DNA of 64,000 nucleotides. Source: Pseudomonas taetrolens (lineage in GTDB: Bacteria > Pseudomonadota > Gammaproteobacteria > Pseudomonadales > Pseudomonadaceae). The DNA lies in NCBI RefSeq assembly GCF_900475285.1, contig NZ_LS483370.1, positions 2,680,001-2,744,000 of the forward strand, read 5' to 3'. A program made the translations under genes and the position numbers. Of this stretch, positions 1 through 8,183 are shown in pieces. Each line of letters starts with the position of its first letter. The stretch's first letter is position 1. The notes under the pieces are model-generated. The model made no database searches and had not been told where the DNA came from. It worked only from the letters and a program-made list of their open reading frames with translations.

Positions 1-206
1 TCCCAGCCCAGGCCGTAGCCACTGTCGAGGGTGTTGAGCGGGTTATAGCTCAAAGCCAGCGGTACGGCCGGCCCTCGCAGGTCGTTGCTCAGCACTTCGT
101 CCAGGGCCAGGCCGACGGTATTAAGTCCAGTACGCGGATCGACCCCGGACTGCACGAAACTGAGAAAGTTGAACGCATTGGAATGCACAGATGTAGAAAC
201 GGTCAT
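1..206 (-). CDS. RHS-repeat protein, N-terminal fragment (cut by window edge)
   Basis: Only the first 68 or so codons are inside the window; the gene continues beyond base 1. The start at 206 gives a protein beginning MTVSTSVHSNAFNFLSFVQS, which matches the start of the complete RHS gene at 8184-13211 almost residue for residue through a shared GVDPRTGL and NPLNTLDSGxGLGW stretch. The two genes are therefore paralogues pointing away from each other. It lies 73 bp downstream of the P47-like gene ending at 280 on the same strand and is probably the last gene of that unit. RHS proteins form a large beta-cage shell that carries a variable C-terminal toxin or effector; the C-terminus here cannot be seen. 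Confidence 0.85.
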   Translation of the reverse strand, partial: MTVSTSVHSNAFNFLSFVQSGVDPRTGLNTVGLALDEVLSNDLRGPAVPLALSYNPLNTLDSGYGLGW

Positions 207-237
207 GTCTGCAACCTCGAGTGTTCAAGTGGATCCG

Positions 238-271
238 CCTGTGCAATACGCCACCGGGCCCATTGCACAGG
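238..271. repeat. Inverted repeat between P47-like gene and RHS gene
   Basis: Arms CCTGTGCAAT (238-247) and ATTGCACAGG (262-271) pair perfectly over 10 bp around a 14-base loop. It lies in the 73-bp gap between two minus-strand genes. There is no T-run, so it may be an attenuator, an RNA-stability hairpin or an operator rather than a full terminator. Confidence 0.5.
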
Positions 272-279
272 ACGCTCAG

Positions 280-3093
280 TTACTCATCCAGAAAGCCGAG
301 CTTTAGCCGGTTGCGGTCCGAACTCTCGAACCTGACGGCCAGGGCATGCCGGTTGCCTTCGTTGTCGGTCAGCACCACCCGCATCGGCGATCTTTTCAGT
401 GATGTCAGCCCGGATTTCGCGCTCTGCAGTACATCATCCCGGCGAAACAAACCGATCAGAAAACGGCCTTCGGCCAACGGTTGTTCCAGATCCGTCTTGA
501 GCAGGAACGACGGTGCCATCCCGGCCTGGGTGGTGAGCGTGAAGTCGTACTTCATCAGGTTCTGATCGCCGGGCAGAAGCAGATTGTTATAGGCAAAGCC
601 GGTGTAACTGAACATTCGTTCGTTCTCGAACGTGCTTTCCCACTGGACGATTGAATTCAAGCCTGCAACATCGGCAGTTTCAAAGGTTACGCCGACCGTT
701 CCGCCACGCTTATACGACAAGTCCCAATAATCGGTGGTGTTCAGGTGCCAGTCGAAGTCATCGTTGGTGTCCGGCCCGCCGGGCCCGGAGCCTCCCGCAA
801 CCCGTCGGCGGCTCAGGGTGTAATCCTCGAGGACCGGTGTCGGGGCGGGTTCCGGCACCAGTTCGATAATGCCGTCCTCGGCCCCGGGGTGAACATCCGA
901 GCGCTTGGGAACGCCATCGGCCCGTGTAAACTGCGCATAGAATTTTTCGGGTTGAGACGCTCGCGTCACCACAAACAGGTTGACCCTGTTCGGCAGCTCG
1001 GCACGTGCCTCCTCATCCGGTTCAGCCTGCGCCGCCACCCCCGGAAAAGGCTTGAAGCGGTTTTCCTCGCGCGTTTGCGCCCATCGCACCAATCCCCCCG
1101 GGTCGTACTCGATGCCTAGCTGGAGCGCCGGCACAGCCTCCACTTCCTGGTTGGACCCGACATAGACCAGCTTCAGCGAATTTTCCTCATCCTTTGTCAG
1201 GCGCGCGCCATCGGTTTCGATCCGTGCTTCCAGCGGCAGTTGCTGATAGCCGTTGGCGAATGCCTTGGTTGAACGCAGGGCAGACAATGAGAAACGGGTC
1301 AGTTCAGTCCAGCTCGCCTCCACATCGATATTCGAGAGCCGGACCACGCTGAAGCCGGTTTTGACCAGATAAGTACCCCACCAGATTTCGCACTTCACCG
1401 CACTGAACGCTCGGATGGGATTTGCCGGCGCGGTAAATACGCCGTCTACGACGCTTCCCTCACCCAGTACCTGCCAGCGGCGCTCAAACTCGACCGGGAC
1501 ATCATCGCTGAGGTCCTTCAGTGTGACCGTCGCGGAACGGGCCAGGGAGCTGACAAAGGGAGGATCGATGGCCAGGGTCGCGTCAAACTTCGACAGCATC
1601 ACGCAGGCCTGAACGGTTTCGCCGGTCTGATCCCGTACTTCAATTGTCTGCAGCACAAAATTGTCCGGAAACGGAGCCTCTTTCGCCGGCGGCGTGTAGA
1701 CCGCCGTATTGCCAGTGGCCACCAGGCTTCCGTACTCCGGGGTGCTCCAGGTCAATGTGCTGCCACTGAGGGCCGTCGCCACGAACGTGACCTTGTCATC
1801 GTCCCCCAAATGGCGGGACACATACCCGGGTGAGACGGTCATGGCTTCGGGAGTGACCAGCAGCAAGGCCGACACCCGATGTGTCTGGTTGTTGACCGGG
1901 TCGACGTAGCTGGCGGTGACAATATTGCGCACCGAGTCCTTGCCGATCGCCTGCGCAGAGACCGGGCGATACAAACCACTGCCCGGGTCGATCTGGCCGG
2001 ATGAGCCGTTGGTATTCAGGCTGCTGACGCTCCAGGTTACTCCCGTGACAGGCATGCCATCGCGCAAAGCCCTGTACTGCAAAGGTTCAGCGCCGGCCTT
2101 GAGGCTGTGAATCCACGGTTCAATCGTGATCGTCGTACGTGAAGGATCCAGGCTGCCGAAACTCACCATGTCATAGGGAACGTGGCGCGAATGCTCGACA
2201 AACACGTTTTTCTCGCCCGGAAACAACAGGCTGCGGATCAGCTCCAGTTTTTCGTCATCGGAACGCGACACATATTCCCTGGCCAGGACCAGGGTGGCCG
2301 AATATTTTTTGACACCATTTTCCTCGTCATCCGGGATCAGGTACGGGAAGTAATCCTTGGACGGGATGTCTCCCCCCAAAGGGCTGCCCCTGAGCTGCAC
2401 CAGTACCACCACGGCACCGTCTGCCGAGTTCGCAGCACCGGCCAGCTCGGCGCCGGGGGCTCGTTGGGTCAGCACAATAAAATTGGTGGGCGTCAGATCG
2501 CTGCCGCCCTTGAGGTCCAGAATCCCCAGCTCGTACACCTGCCGCTCAAGCGGCAGTTCCTGGAAGCACTGATTGAAAAACTCACCGAGTTTTTTCTGGC
2601 TCGCCGCCGGCCCGGCCAGGTTGCACATGAACTGTGTGCCCTTGGACAGGTCCAGGGTGACCCGCCCCAGGCGATCGACGACCCCGACCACCAGCGACAA
2701 ATCCAGCACCACCTTCAGCGTGTAACCCTGCGCTTCGGTGATGGTGTAGCTGTACAGCACACCTGCGTCTATTTCGTTGGCGGTAAACGTGCCGCCCAGA
2801 ATGCTCAGGGTCAACACCGCCCGCGAGTTGTCCAGGGCTGCCGGTTCAAACGACAACAGAGGCTTGCCCAGCAACACATCTTTTAAAACGCCGAATTCAG
2901 TGCGCGACTCGTTCAAGTCCATCTGACCGGAAAACACTGGCAGATACTGTGTGCCGTCATATATCTCGATCCATTGTTGTTGCAGGACCCGATTCAACCG
3001 TTCGCGGTCAAAGGCACACACGGCACCCCATTTTTCAGTAATGGAGCCCGACTTCATTTTTTCCAGAATACTGGCAAGGGAATTACTGGCCAT
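280..3093 (-). CDS. P47/OrfX-like (TULIP-type) protein with Ig-like modules
   Basis: 937 aa, starting MASNSLASILEK. No signal peptide or membrane segment is visible. The N-terminus (residues ~20-45: KWGAVCAFDRERLNRVLQQQ) has the W-x5-D-x4-N-x-L spacing that I associate with the start of clostridial P47 and OrfX proteins, which have a lipid-binding TULIP fold. This assignment is from memory of the family and is inference. Roughly residues 320-560 look like bacterial Ig-like modules (repeated x-W-S-V-x and Y-x-P patterns). The C-terminal third is beta-rich and acidic. It is a paralogue of the next gene upstream (3190-5595): both share the N-terminal signature, a PLLSFE/PRLSFE motif and the Ig-like centre. 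It precedes the RHS gene at 206 on the same strand. Molecular function is unknown. Confidence 0.7.
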   Translation of the reverse strand: MASNSLASILEKMKSGSITEKWGAVCAFDRERLNRVLQQQWIEIYDGTQYLPVFSGQMDLNESRTEFGVLKDVLLGKPLLSFEPAALDNSRAVLTLSILGGTFTANEIDAGVLYSYTITEAQGYTLKVVLDLSLVVGVVDRLGRVTLDLSKGTQFMCNLAGPAASQKKLGEFFNQCFQELPLERQVYELGILDLKGGSDLTPTNFIVLTQRAPGAELAGAANSADGAVVVLVQLRGSPLGGDIPSKDYFPYLIPDDEENGVKKYSATLVLAREYVSRSDDEKLELIRSLLFPGEKNVFVEHSRHVPYDMVSFGSLDPSRTTITIEPWIHSLKAGAEPLQYRALRDGMPVTGVTWSVSSLNTNGSSGQIDPGSGLYRPVSAQAIGKDSVRNIVTASYVDPVNNQTHRVSALLLVTPEAMTVSPGYVSRHLGDDDKVTFVATALSGSTLTWSTPEYGSLVATGNTAVYTPPAKEAPFPDNFVLQTIEVRDQTGETVQACVMLSKFDATLAIDPPFVSSLARSATVTLKDLSDDVPVEFERRWQVLGEGSVVDGVFTAPANPIRAFSAVKCEIWWGTYLVKTGFSVVRLSNIDVEASWTELTRFSLSALRSTKAFANGYQQLPLEARIETDGARLTKDEENSLKLVYVGSNQEVEAVPALQLGIEYDPGGLVRWAQTREENRFKPFPGVAAQAEPDEEARAELPNRVNLFVVTRASQPEKFYAQFTRADGVPKRSDVHPGAEDGIIELVPEPAPTPVLEDYTLSRRRVAGGSGPGGPDTNDDFDWHLNTTDYWDLSYKRGGTVGVTFETADVAGLNSIVQWESTFENERMFSYTGFAYNNLLLPGDQNLMKYDFTLTTQAGMAPSFLLKTDLEQPLAEGRFLIGLFRRDDVLQSAKSGLTSLKRSPMRVVLTDNEGNRHALAVRFESSDRNRLKLGFLDE

Positions 3094-3126
3094 TGGCTTT
3101 CTCCTAGGCGACAGTCAGGGAACGCA

Positions 3127-3159
3127 CCGACGTTTCTGCACCCGGCAGCCAAACGTCGG
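3127..3159. repeat. Hairpin between the two P47-like genes
   Basis: CCGACGTTT (3127-3135) pairs with AAACGTCGG (3151-3159), with a small inner CTGC/GCAG stem. A T6 run follows on the plus strand (3165-3170). The flanking genes run on the minus strand, so it is not a textbook terminator for them. A repeat or RNA-processing hairpin is equally possible. Confidence 0.45.
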
Positions 3160-3189
3160 CACGGTTTTTTAAAGGGGCAACACCTTGGG

Positions 3190-5595
3190 TTAAAGCTGGA
3201 ACTCGCCTGGGGTTTCTTCAAAAAAACCTTGAGGCTCCTCGGGCTGTGGCTTGGGCGGTAACGCAATGAGCGGCAGCGGTTGAATGTAAAAGGCGTCGCC
3301 CAAAAAATATGGGTCCCTTTCAGGTATATCTATCTCGCCCTTGATCGTGATGATCACGAATTGGTATTGGCTGTTCGGGTCAGGGGTATAGAGACCTTGC
3401 TGATCAATCGATCCCGCACCCGTTGCGGGAATACAACCCCACTTCTCAGTCCCCGGTGGTAAATCCTGCCCATTGGAGGTGGCCGAGAACTGTGCCTTGT
3501 CACCCACCATAACGACCTCCATTGCCACGGTCTGTTTGCCATGAGTGACTACCACCAGTGAGTTCTGGGTCTGGGAGGTGCCGGTGTTGGTGACGATGAC
3601 TTCATCAATGGTGAAGGTCTTTTTAATCGTCCCGACCTCCTGTCTCAGGGGGGCGCTGTAGACATTGCTGCGATCCGGACTCGCTTCAGGCGGAACGCTG
3701 CCATCGCCTTTCACCGACCAGCGCAAGCCACCACTCAGGGCATTGGCGGTCAATTTCCGGGTCTGCACCGGACTGCCCTCGGTTGAGGCCGGGCACGTCT
3801 GAACCAGAGGATTAAGGGTAATGGCCCGGGCGGCGACCGTGACCAGGGCTCTGCTGACATGCTCGCCGCTGGTGGCCGTGACCTTGACCCGTTTATAGGT
3901 ACCCGGAATCTCACTCAGGCCCGGCGCGGTATATCGGCCGCTGGCGTCAATGGTACCGGCACCGGCACTGGAACCGTCGAGGTTAGCCACGCTCCAGGTG
4001 ATCGAGGACTGTGCCGGGTTCACCGTAAAACTGTAACTTTCGCCATACCCCATCAGGTGCTCCATGGGCGAAATGGCAAACGTGGTGAGCCTGGGGCTGA
4101 TCGAGCCAAAACTGACCAGGTCGCCGGGCGTGTCCACGCTCTTCAATTGCACCGCATCGGTGCTGTTGAACAACAGGCTGTTCAACACAAAGGCATCGAT
4201 GGACTGGAGATGGCCGAAAAAAGATTCGGCGGTCTTGCGGGCTTCTTCCTTGACTAATCTTGTAAATTCCGAAAGCAACAACAGCCTGTATAGCCATTCC
4301 TGACCTTCAATATCCGGACTTGAAAGTAACATCGGAGCTTTCAGGTCTTGCAGTTCATATACAATTTTTCGCTGCTCCAGATCGACGGTGAACGCACAGT
4401 CCGCATTCAGCGCCAAGGACACTTTTGCGTTAAGCGCACGACCGTCAATTGTGCAATCGACAGGGTGAGACGGGATGCTAGAACCCATGCCCACTCGAAA
4501 ACGGCCATTCCCGACATGACTCACGGTCAAGCGCTCATCTTCATCAATATAAATAGGGATGCGAATTTCACCGAGGCTAATGCGAACGCCCTCACCTATC
4601 GGGATGACATGCTCTTGAGGGGGCAGCCTGAAATACCCCGAGGTGCCACTTTTCACTTTAATGACTTCGACAAATCCCTCTACGTTTTTGACCGTATCGA
4701 ACCTCGGTTCACTCGCACCAAACGCCAGCGCCGTCCCTTGGCCGATAATATTCAGCATCAGTTGCTCATGACTGAACATCAGGGATGAGTTGATCCCGGG
4801 CATATCGTTGGGGATCGGATACAACCAGTCTGCACCGGGCAACCCGCCTTCCAGTTCGTCTTTCATGGCAATCCGCAGTTCAACCGCACCGCTGCCAAAG
4901 TTGGCCGCAGAGATATTCTGCGCACCCTCCTCCATCACCGTGCGGATCTTGAACACCGCCGGTTTCAAGAACTCCTGCTCGGTGTAGGCCAGCGTGCCCA
5001 GCTTGAACGATCTGCGCTTGGGTTCGGCTTCGCGGAACTTGCGTTTGAAAAACGCACCGGCCACGCGCCGTTCATGCTCGATCCTCGACCCGCTGACTTC
5101 CCAGATGTACTTCTGGACGTCCGGGTCACCCAGGTCCAGGGTCACGCTGCCGGCACCGTTCACTTCACCCTTGACGTCCTTCAACGCCACCCGGTTGGCC
5201 TGGAGTTCCGGATGATCGAGCGGATCGAATGAACTGATCATGGTCACTTCCGGCGTGCCCCCCGCATCATTGAGGTACACCTGGGTGCCACCGACCACGG
5301 CCATGCTCATGTTGACTTCAGCGGACGTATCATCGTTGGAGTTATTTTCAAAGCTTAACCGCGGGACATCGGTGACGTAATCCAGCTGCCAATGCCAAGT
5401 GGTTTCCCCGGTGGCGTAAGGTTCATCGATCGGTGGCAAATAAGAGTCGTTGTCGAACTTCTCGATGTACTCCTGCATCAGCAGCTGATTGCACTTGTCG
5501 CGGTCATAGGCCACGAACGCACTCCACTTGTTCGTGCGTGGCGACAATGCCATCCAGTTCAGATATTCACGTTGGGTAACTCGCTTCGCAGGCAT
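3190..5595 (-). CDS. P47/OrfX-like (TULIP-type) protein with Ig-like modules, second copy
   Basis: 801 aa from the start MPAKRVTQREYL at 5595. I chose this over the longer reading frame because GAGGGG lies 7 bases upstream and the extra N-terminal residues have no counterpart in the paralogue. Residues ~20-50 (KWSAFVAYDRDKCNQLLMQE) repeat the signature of the 280-3093 protein. The centre (roughly 520-700) carries Ig-like modules with ITWSVANLDG-type strands, matching VTWSVSSLN in the paralogue. No secretion signal is visible, so export with an RHS or Tc-like partner, or a cytoplasmic chaperone role, are both open. The gap to the upstream 607-aa gene is 76 bp and to the downstream paralogue 96 bp, consistent with one transcript. 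Confidence 0.7.
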   Translation of the reverse strand: MPAKRVTQREYLNWMALSPRTNKWSAFVAYDRDKCNQLLMQEYIEKFDNDSYLPPIDEPYATGETTWHWQLDYVTDVPRLSFENNSNDDTSAEVNMSMAVVGGTQVYLNDAGGTPEVTMISSFDPLDHPELQANRVALKDVKGEVNGAGSVTLDLGDPDVQKYIWEVSGSRIEHERRVAGAFFKRKFREAEPKRRSFKLGTLAYTEQEFLKPAVFKIRTVMEEGAQNISAANFGSGAVELRIAMKDELEGGLPGADWLYPIPNDMPGINSSLMFSHEQLMLNIIGQGTALAFGASEPRFDTVKNVEGFVEVIKVKSGTSGYFRLPPQEHVIPIGEGVRISLGEIRIPIYIDEDERLTVSHVGNGRFRVGMGSSIPSHPVDCTIDGRALNAKVSLALNADCAFTVDLEQRKIVYELQDLKAPMLLSSPDIEGQEWLYRLLLLSEFTRLVKEEARKTAESFFGHLQSIDAFVLNSLLFNSTDAVQLKSVDTPGDLVSFGSISPRLTTFAISPMEHLMGYGESYSFTVNPAQSSITWSVANLDGSSAGAGTIDASGRYTAPGLSEIPGTYKRVKVTATSGEHVSRALVTVAARAITLNPLVQTCPASTEGSPVQTRKLTANALSGGLRWSVKGDGSVPPEASPDRSNVYSAPLRQEVGTIKKTFTIDEVIVTNTGTSQTQNSLVVVTHGKQTVAMEVVMVGDKAQFSATSNGQDLPPGTEKWGCIPATGAGSIDQQGLYTPDPNSQYQFVIITIKGEIDIPERDPYFLGDAFYIQPLPLIALPPKPQPEEPQGFFEETPGEFQL

Positions 5596-5671
5596 GTCAT
5601 TGCCCCTCATCGTATGAAATGACGTCGTAAGCCGAACACCGTGTGCCCGGACACCTCTTGATCCCTCAGCC

Positions 5672-7495
5672 TCATGCTTCCAGTGTGAAACGCGCTTCGC
5701 GGTAGTTGGTTTCAGCCCCTGGCTCATAGATCACGCTGACCTGCACCGTGACCGGCCCCGTTTGAAACTGCCGCAGGATGGCCGCGCTGACATGGGTCGA
5801 CACTTGCTTGTTGGCGACATCGGCGGCGGTGACGCGGTAGTCGTTAAACAGGGGCAATGTCAGGGGCTGGTTGTTGATGTCCTTGCCGGTCATCATTGCG
5901 TTGACCGTGTGCCCTTCACGCATATAGACCCAGGCCCTGAGGGAGAACAGCTCACCTTCAGCAGGGATCTTGCTCAGCAGGATCCGGCCGTTGGTCTGTT
6001 GCGCCTGCCTGGACTGAATGCTCAGGTAGTAATCCAGCGCTATGGCCAGCACCCTCAGCCCGTACACCGGTGACTTGATTGCCACGCTCTCTCCCGCCGG
6101 GGTCACGCAGTAGTACACCTGCACGGTTTTTCCGAGGTTGGCCGGGATGAACTGCGGCGCGATATTGAATGTCTTGCTGTCCGGCGCCGTCGGCGTATCA
6201 ACCCGTGCATAACCCGTGGTGCCATACCCGGCCCAGAACACTTCGACCTTGTCGTTGGCTCCGTAACGGGAATCGATGCGCACATCGACCCCCGTGACAC
6301 TGAGGTTCAGCACCTCCAGTTCGCCTTCGCCTTCCACCGGCTCTTGCCCCGGACGCGCACCCGCCACGATGGGCATCTCCAGTTCAAGGGGCTCGCGGAT
6401 GGTCACCGCGTGTTCGAGTGAAGAACCTGCACTGCCGATCCAGGCAAACTGATACTGCAAGCTGATGACCTGACCGTTATTGGCGAGCAGCCATTGCGGG
6501 TCAATCCGGCTGTCAATAAAGCCCTTGTCGAGGGTCGAGGCATCAACCCTTATCGGCAGCACCAGCGGCTCGACGGCCGAGGCATCGGAGTGAACGTGGC
6601 ACAGCACGTCATCACCCATGCTCATGCCGGGGTAACCTTCGATGCGCACCGGCAAGCCCTCGGGGAAGTGCACCGGATTAATCGGCCCACCGCCATGGCC
6701 GACAATCGTCAATGCCGGCAGCAACGCCGTGGGCGGCGGCAGCAATTGCAGGGTCTGGGAAGCAGATACGGTCTTTTCCAGCGAGGTGTCGGCGTACTGG
6801 ATGCCGTAGCTGATCTCGACCCGCCCCCCGTCGACACGCAGCAGATCCGAACGCGTGAGCGGCAAGGCCAGCGGCTTGCCGACGTGCACGGCCTTCACCG
6901 ATGTGTCCTTGGCAATCGGCGGCAGGAGCTCCCTGCCGTCGGCATTGAAGCGCCGGCAGTGCAAGGTCACCACATCGCCTGCCGCCATCGCCTGGTAAGG
7001 CACCAGCATGACAGTAGGCTGGGCCCGCGAGCCGGTGTTCAAGTCATAGTGCAGGTCATGGGATTCCTTGATCTGCAACACTGGCAAATCCGCACTGATC
7101 CTTGGCCGCTTGCCGACATAGAAAAACAGCCGCCGTGACTCGTCGCCGTAATCCGGCTCAGCGGCTTTTTTGACGCTGTACGAATAAAACACCCAGCCCT
7201 GATCCAGATCGGTCAGCGTTTTGTTTTCGATCTGGGCCAACACCCCCTCAGGGGTCAAATCGACCACTTTTACTTCAATCGGCGCAATCAGTTCATCCAC
7301 CACCGCGCCATCGTGGGCACAGCCGCGCCAATTCAAATTAATCAAATCGCCTTCACCGGTTTCAATGCCCGGATAACAAATATAAGTCTGGAGTGCTGAA
7401 TGCCCCAACTTCACCAGATCAATTGCATTGTCAGCCTCTAATGCGGGAATTGTCGGGACAGGATTCAATTCAATCATGAGGAAGGTTCTCTGCAT
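5672..7495 (-). CDS. Large beta-module protein of unknown function, first gene of the P47/RHS unit
   Basis: 607 aa from 7495 (GGAGG 11 bases upstream); an internal start MIELNPVP at 7477 (601 aa) is possible. I do not recognise a named family. The protein has no signal peptide or membrane helix and reads as about five repeats of 100-120 residues, each with a GD-x-V-x-hydrophobic strand followed by an aromatic Y-x-V/Y-x-Q strand near the end. That pattern recurs in the proteins at 18616-20049 and 22705-24702, suggesting a common fold of tandem beta-sandwiches. It is the most upstream gene of a minus-strand series leading to two P47-like genes and an RHS gene. It is divergent from the small secreted protein at 7680. 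Confidence 0.7.
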   Translation of the reverse strand: MQRTFLMIELNPVPTIPALEADNAIDLVKLGHSALQTYICYPGIETGEGDLINLNWRGCAHDGAVVDELIAPIEVKVVDLTPEGVLAQIENKTLTDLDQGWVFYSYSVKKAAEPDYGDESRRLFFYVGKRPRISADLPVLQIKESHDLHYDLNTGSRAQPTVMLVPYQAMAAGDVVTLHCRRFNADGRELLPPIAKDTSVKAVHVGKPLALPLTRSDLLRVDGGRVEISYGIQYADTSLEKTVSASQTLQLLPPPTALLPALTIVGHGGGPINPVHFPEGLPVRIEGYPGMSMGDDVLCHVHSDASAVEPLVLPIRVDASTLDKGFIDSRIDPQWLLANNGQVISLQYQFAWIGSAGSSLEHAVTIREPLELEMPIVAGARPGQEPVEGEGELEVLNLSVTGVDVRIDSRYGANDKVEVFWAGYGTTGYARVDTPTAPDSKTFNIAPQFIPANLGKTVQVYYCVTPAGESVAIKSPVYGLRVLAIALDYYLSIQSRQAQQTNGRILLSKIPAEGELFSLRAWVYMREGHTVNAMMTGKDINNQPLTLPLFNDYRVTAADVANKQVSTHVSAAILRQFQTGPVTVQVSVIYEPGAETNYREARFTLEA

Positions 7496-7574
7496 TCAAA
7501 TAGTCGCCTCCGGCGTAATAAACGAGGCGCGTTCAGTGAGCACAATTTTTACCCCTCAAGTCCGCACTTGGGTA

Positions 7575-7590
7575 CTAGCAGAACTGCTAG
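7575..7590. promoter_or_regulatory. Palindrome in the divergent promoter region
   Basis: CTAGCAGAACTGCTAG is two perfect 7-bp arms around AA. It lies in the 184-bp gap between the divergent genes starting at 7495 (minus) and 7680 (plus), where an operator controlling both P47/RHS units would be expected. No regulator gene is nearby. The role is inferred from position only. Confidence 0.45.
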
Positions 7591-7679
7591 GTTTGCGTCG
7601 CTGAAAAGGCTGTTAGTGTTTATTCCCATGCCGCCATGCGGCCCCTGTACCTGTCCCCGTAAACATTCAGGAGTTTACT

Positions 7680-8132
7680 ATGAATCTCTCAAGCACTCTG
7701 TCTGCCAGTCTTTTAATCAGCCTGGGTATTACCCTGACGGTGGAAGCCGCAGGCAGTATTTACGTCAGGGAAAAAGACGTCAGCGTGGAATGTGCGATTC
7801 CGGCCACCGTGGGCGATCATGTAGTGAGCAACTACGGCTGCACCAATGACCAGGCCTATACCACGCGCCTGTTGAATGTGGACTCTGCCCTGAGCATTAC
7901 GTACTTCGATGATAAAAGTTCAAGTGGCTGTTTAGATAACCAAGGCTGGGAAATTGAAATACTGACCATTAAACAACCCACGACGACACCGCCCCTGGAA
8001 TACTTGAATATTGAAGCGCTGGCCGGCGTGCCCAATGGCGAAATTGTTGTGCCGGGGGTTCGCAAAGTCCGATTCCTTTCAGGCGGCACTATTCACGGGC
8101 ATCTTTCGTGCATTCGAATAGAGCGCAAGTAA
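7680..8132 (+). CDS. Small secreted protein of unknown function
   Basis: 150 aa with a clear Sec signal peptide (MNLSSTLSASLLISLGITLT followed by VEAAG, cleavage near residue 24). The mature part holds four cysteines (VECAIP, YGCTND, SGCLDN, LSCIRI), suggesting two disulfides in a small periplasmic or secreted beta protein. CAGGAG lies 7 bases before the ATG. It sits 51 bp upstream of the RHS gene on the same strand, so it is probably co-transcribed. I do not recognise the family. An accessory, inhibitor or immunity-type role for the RHS protein is possible but only inferred from position. Confidence 0.75.
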   Translation: MNLSSTLSASLLISLGITLTVEAAGSIYVREKDVSVECAIPATVGDHVVSNYGCTNDQAYTTRLLNVDSALSITYFDDKSSSGCLDNQGWEIEILTIKQPTTTPPLEYLNIEALAGVPNGEIVVPGVRKVRFLSGGTIHGHLSCIRIERK

Positions 8133-8183
8133 GTACCTGTAATTTAACGGCGACTGTGTTTAAAGTAATCGAGGTTTGCCCCT

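Noticed and set aside
3127..3170. Plus-strand terminator between the P47-like genes
   Set aside because: The hairpin plus T-run has terminator form only on the plus strand, where no gene precedes it. I kept it as an inverted repeat.
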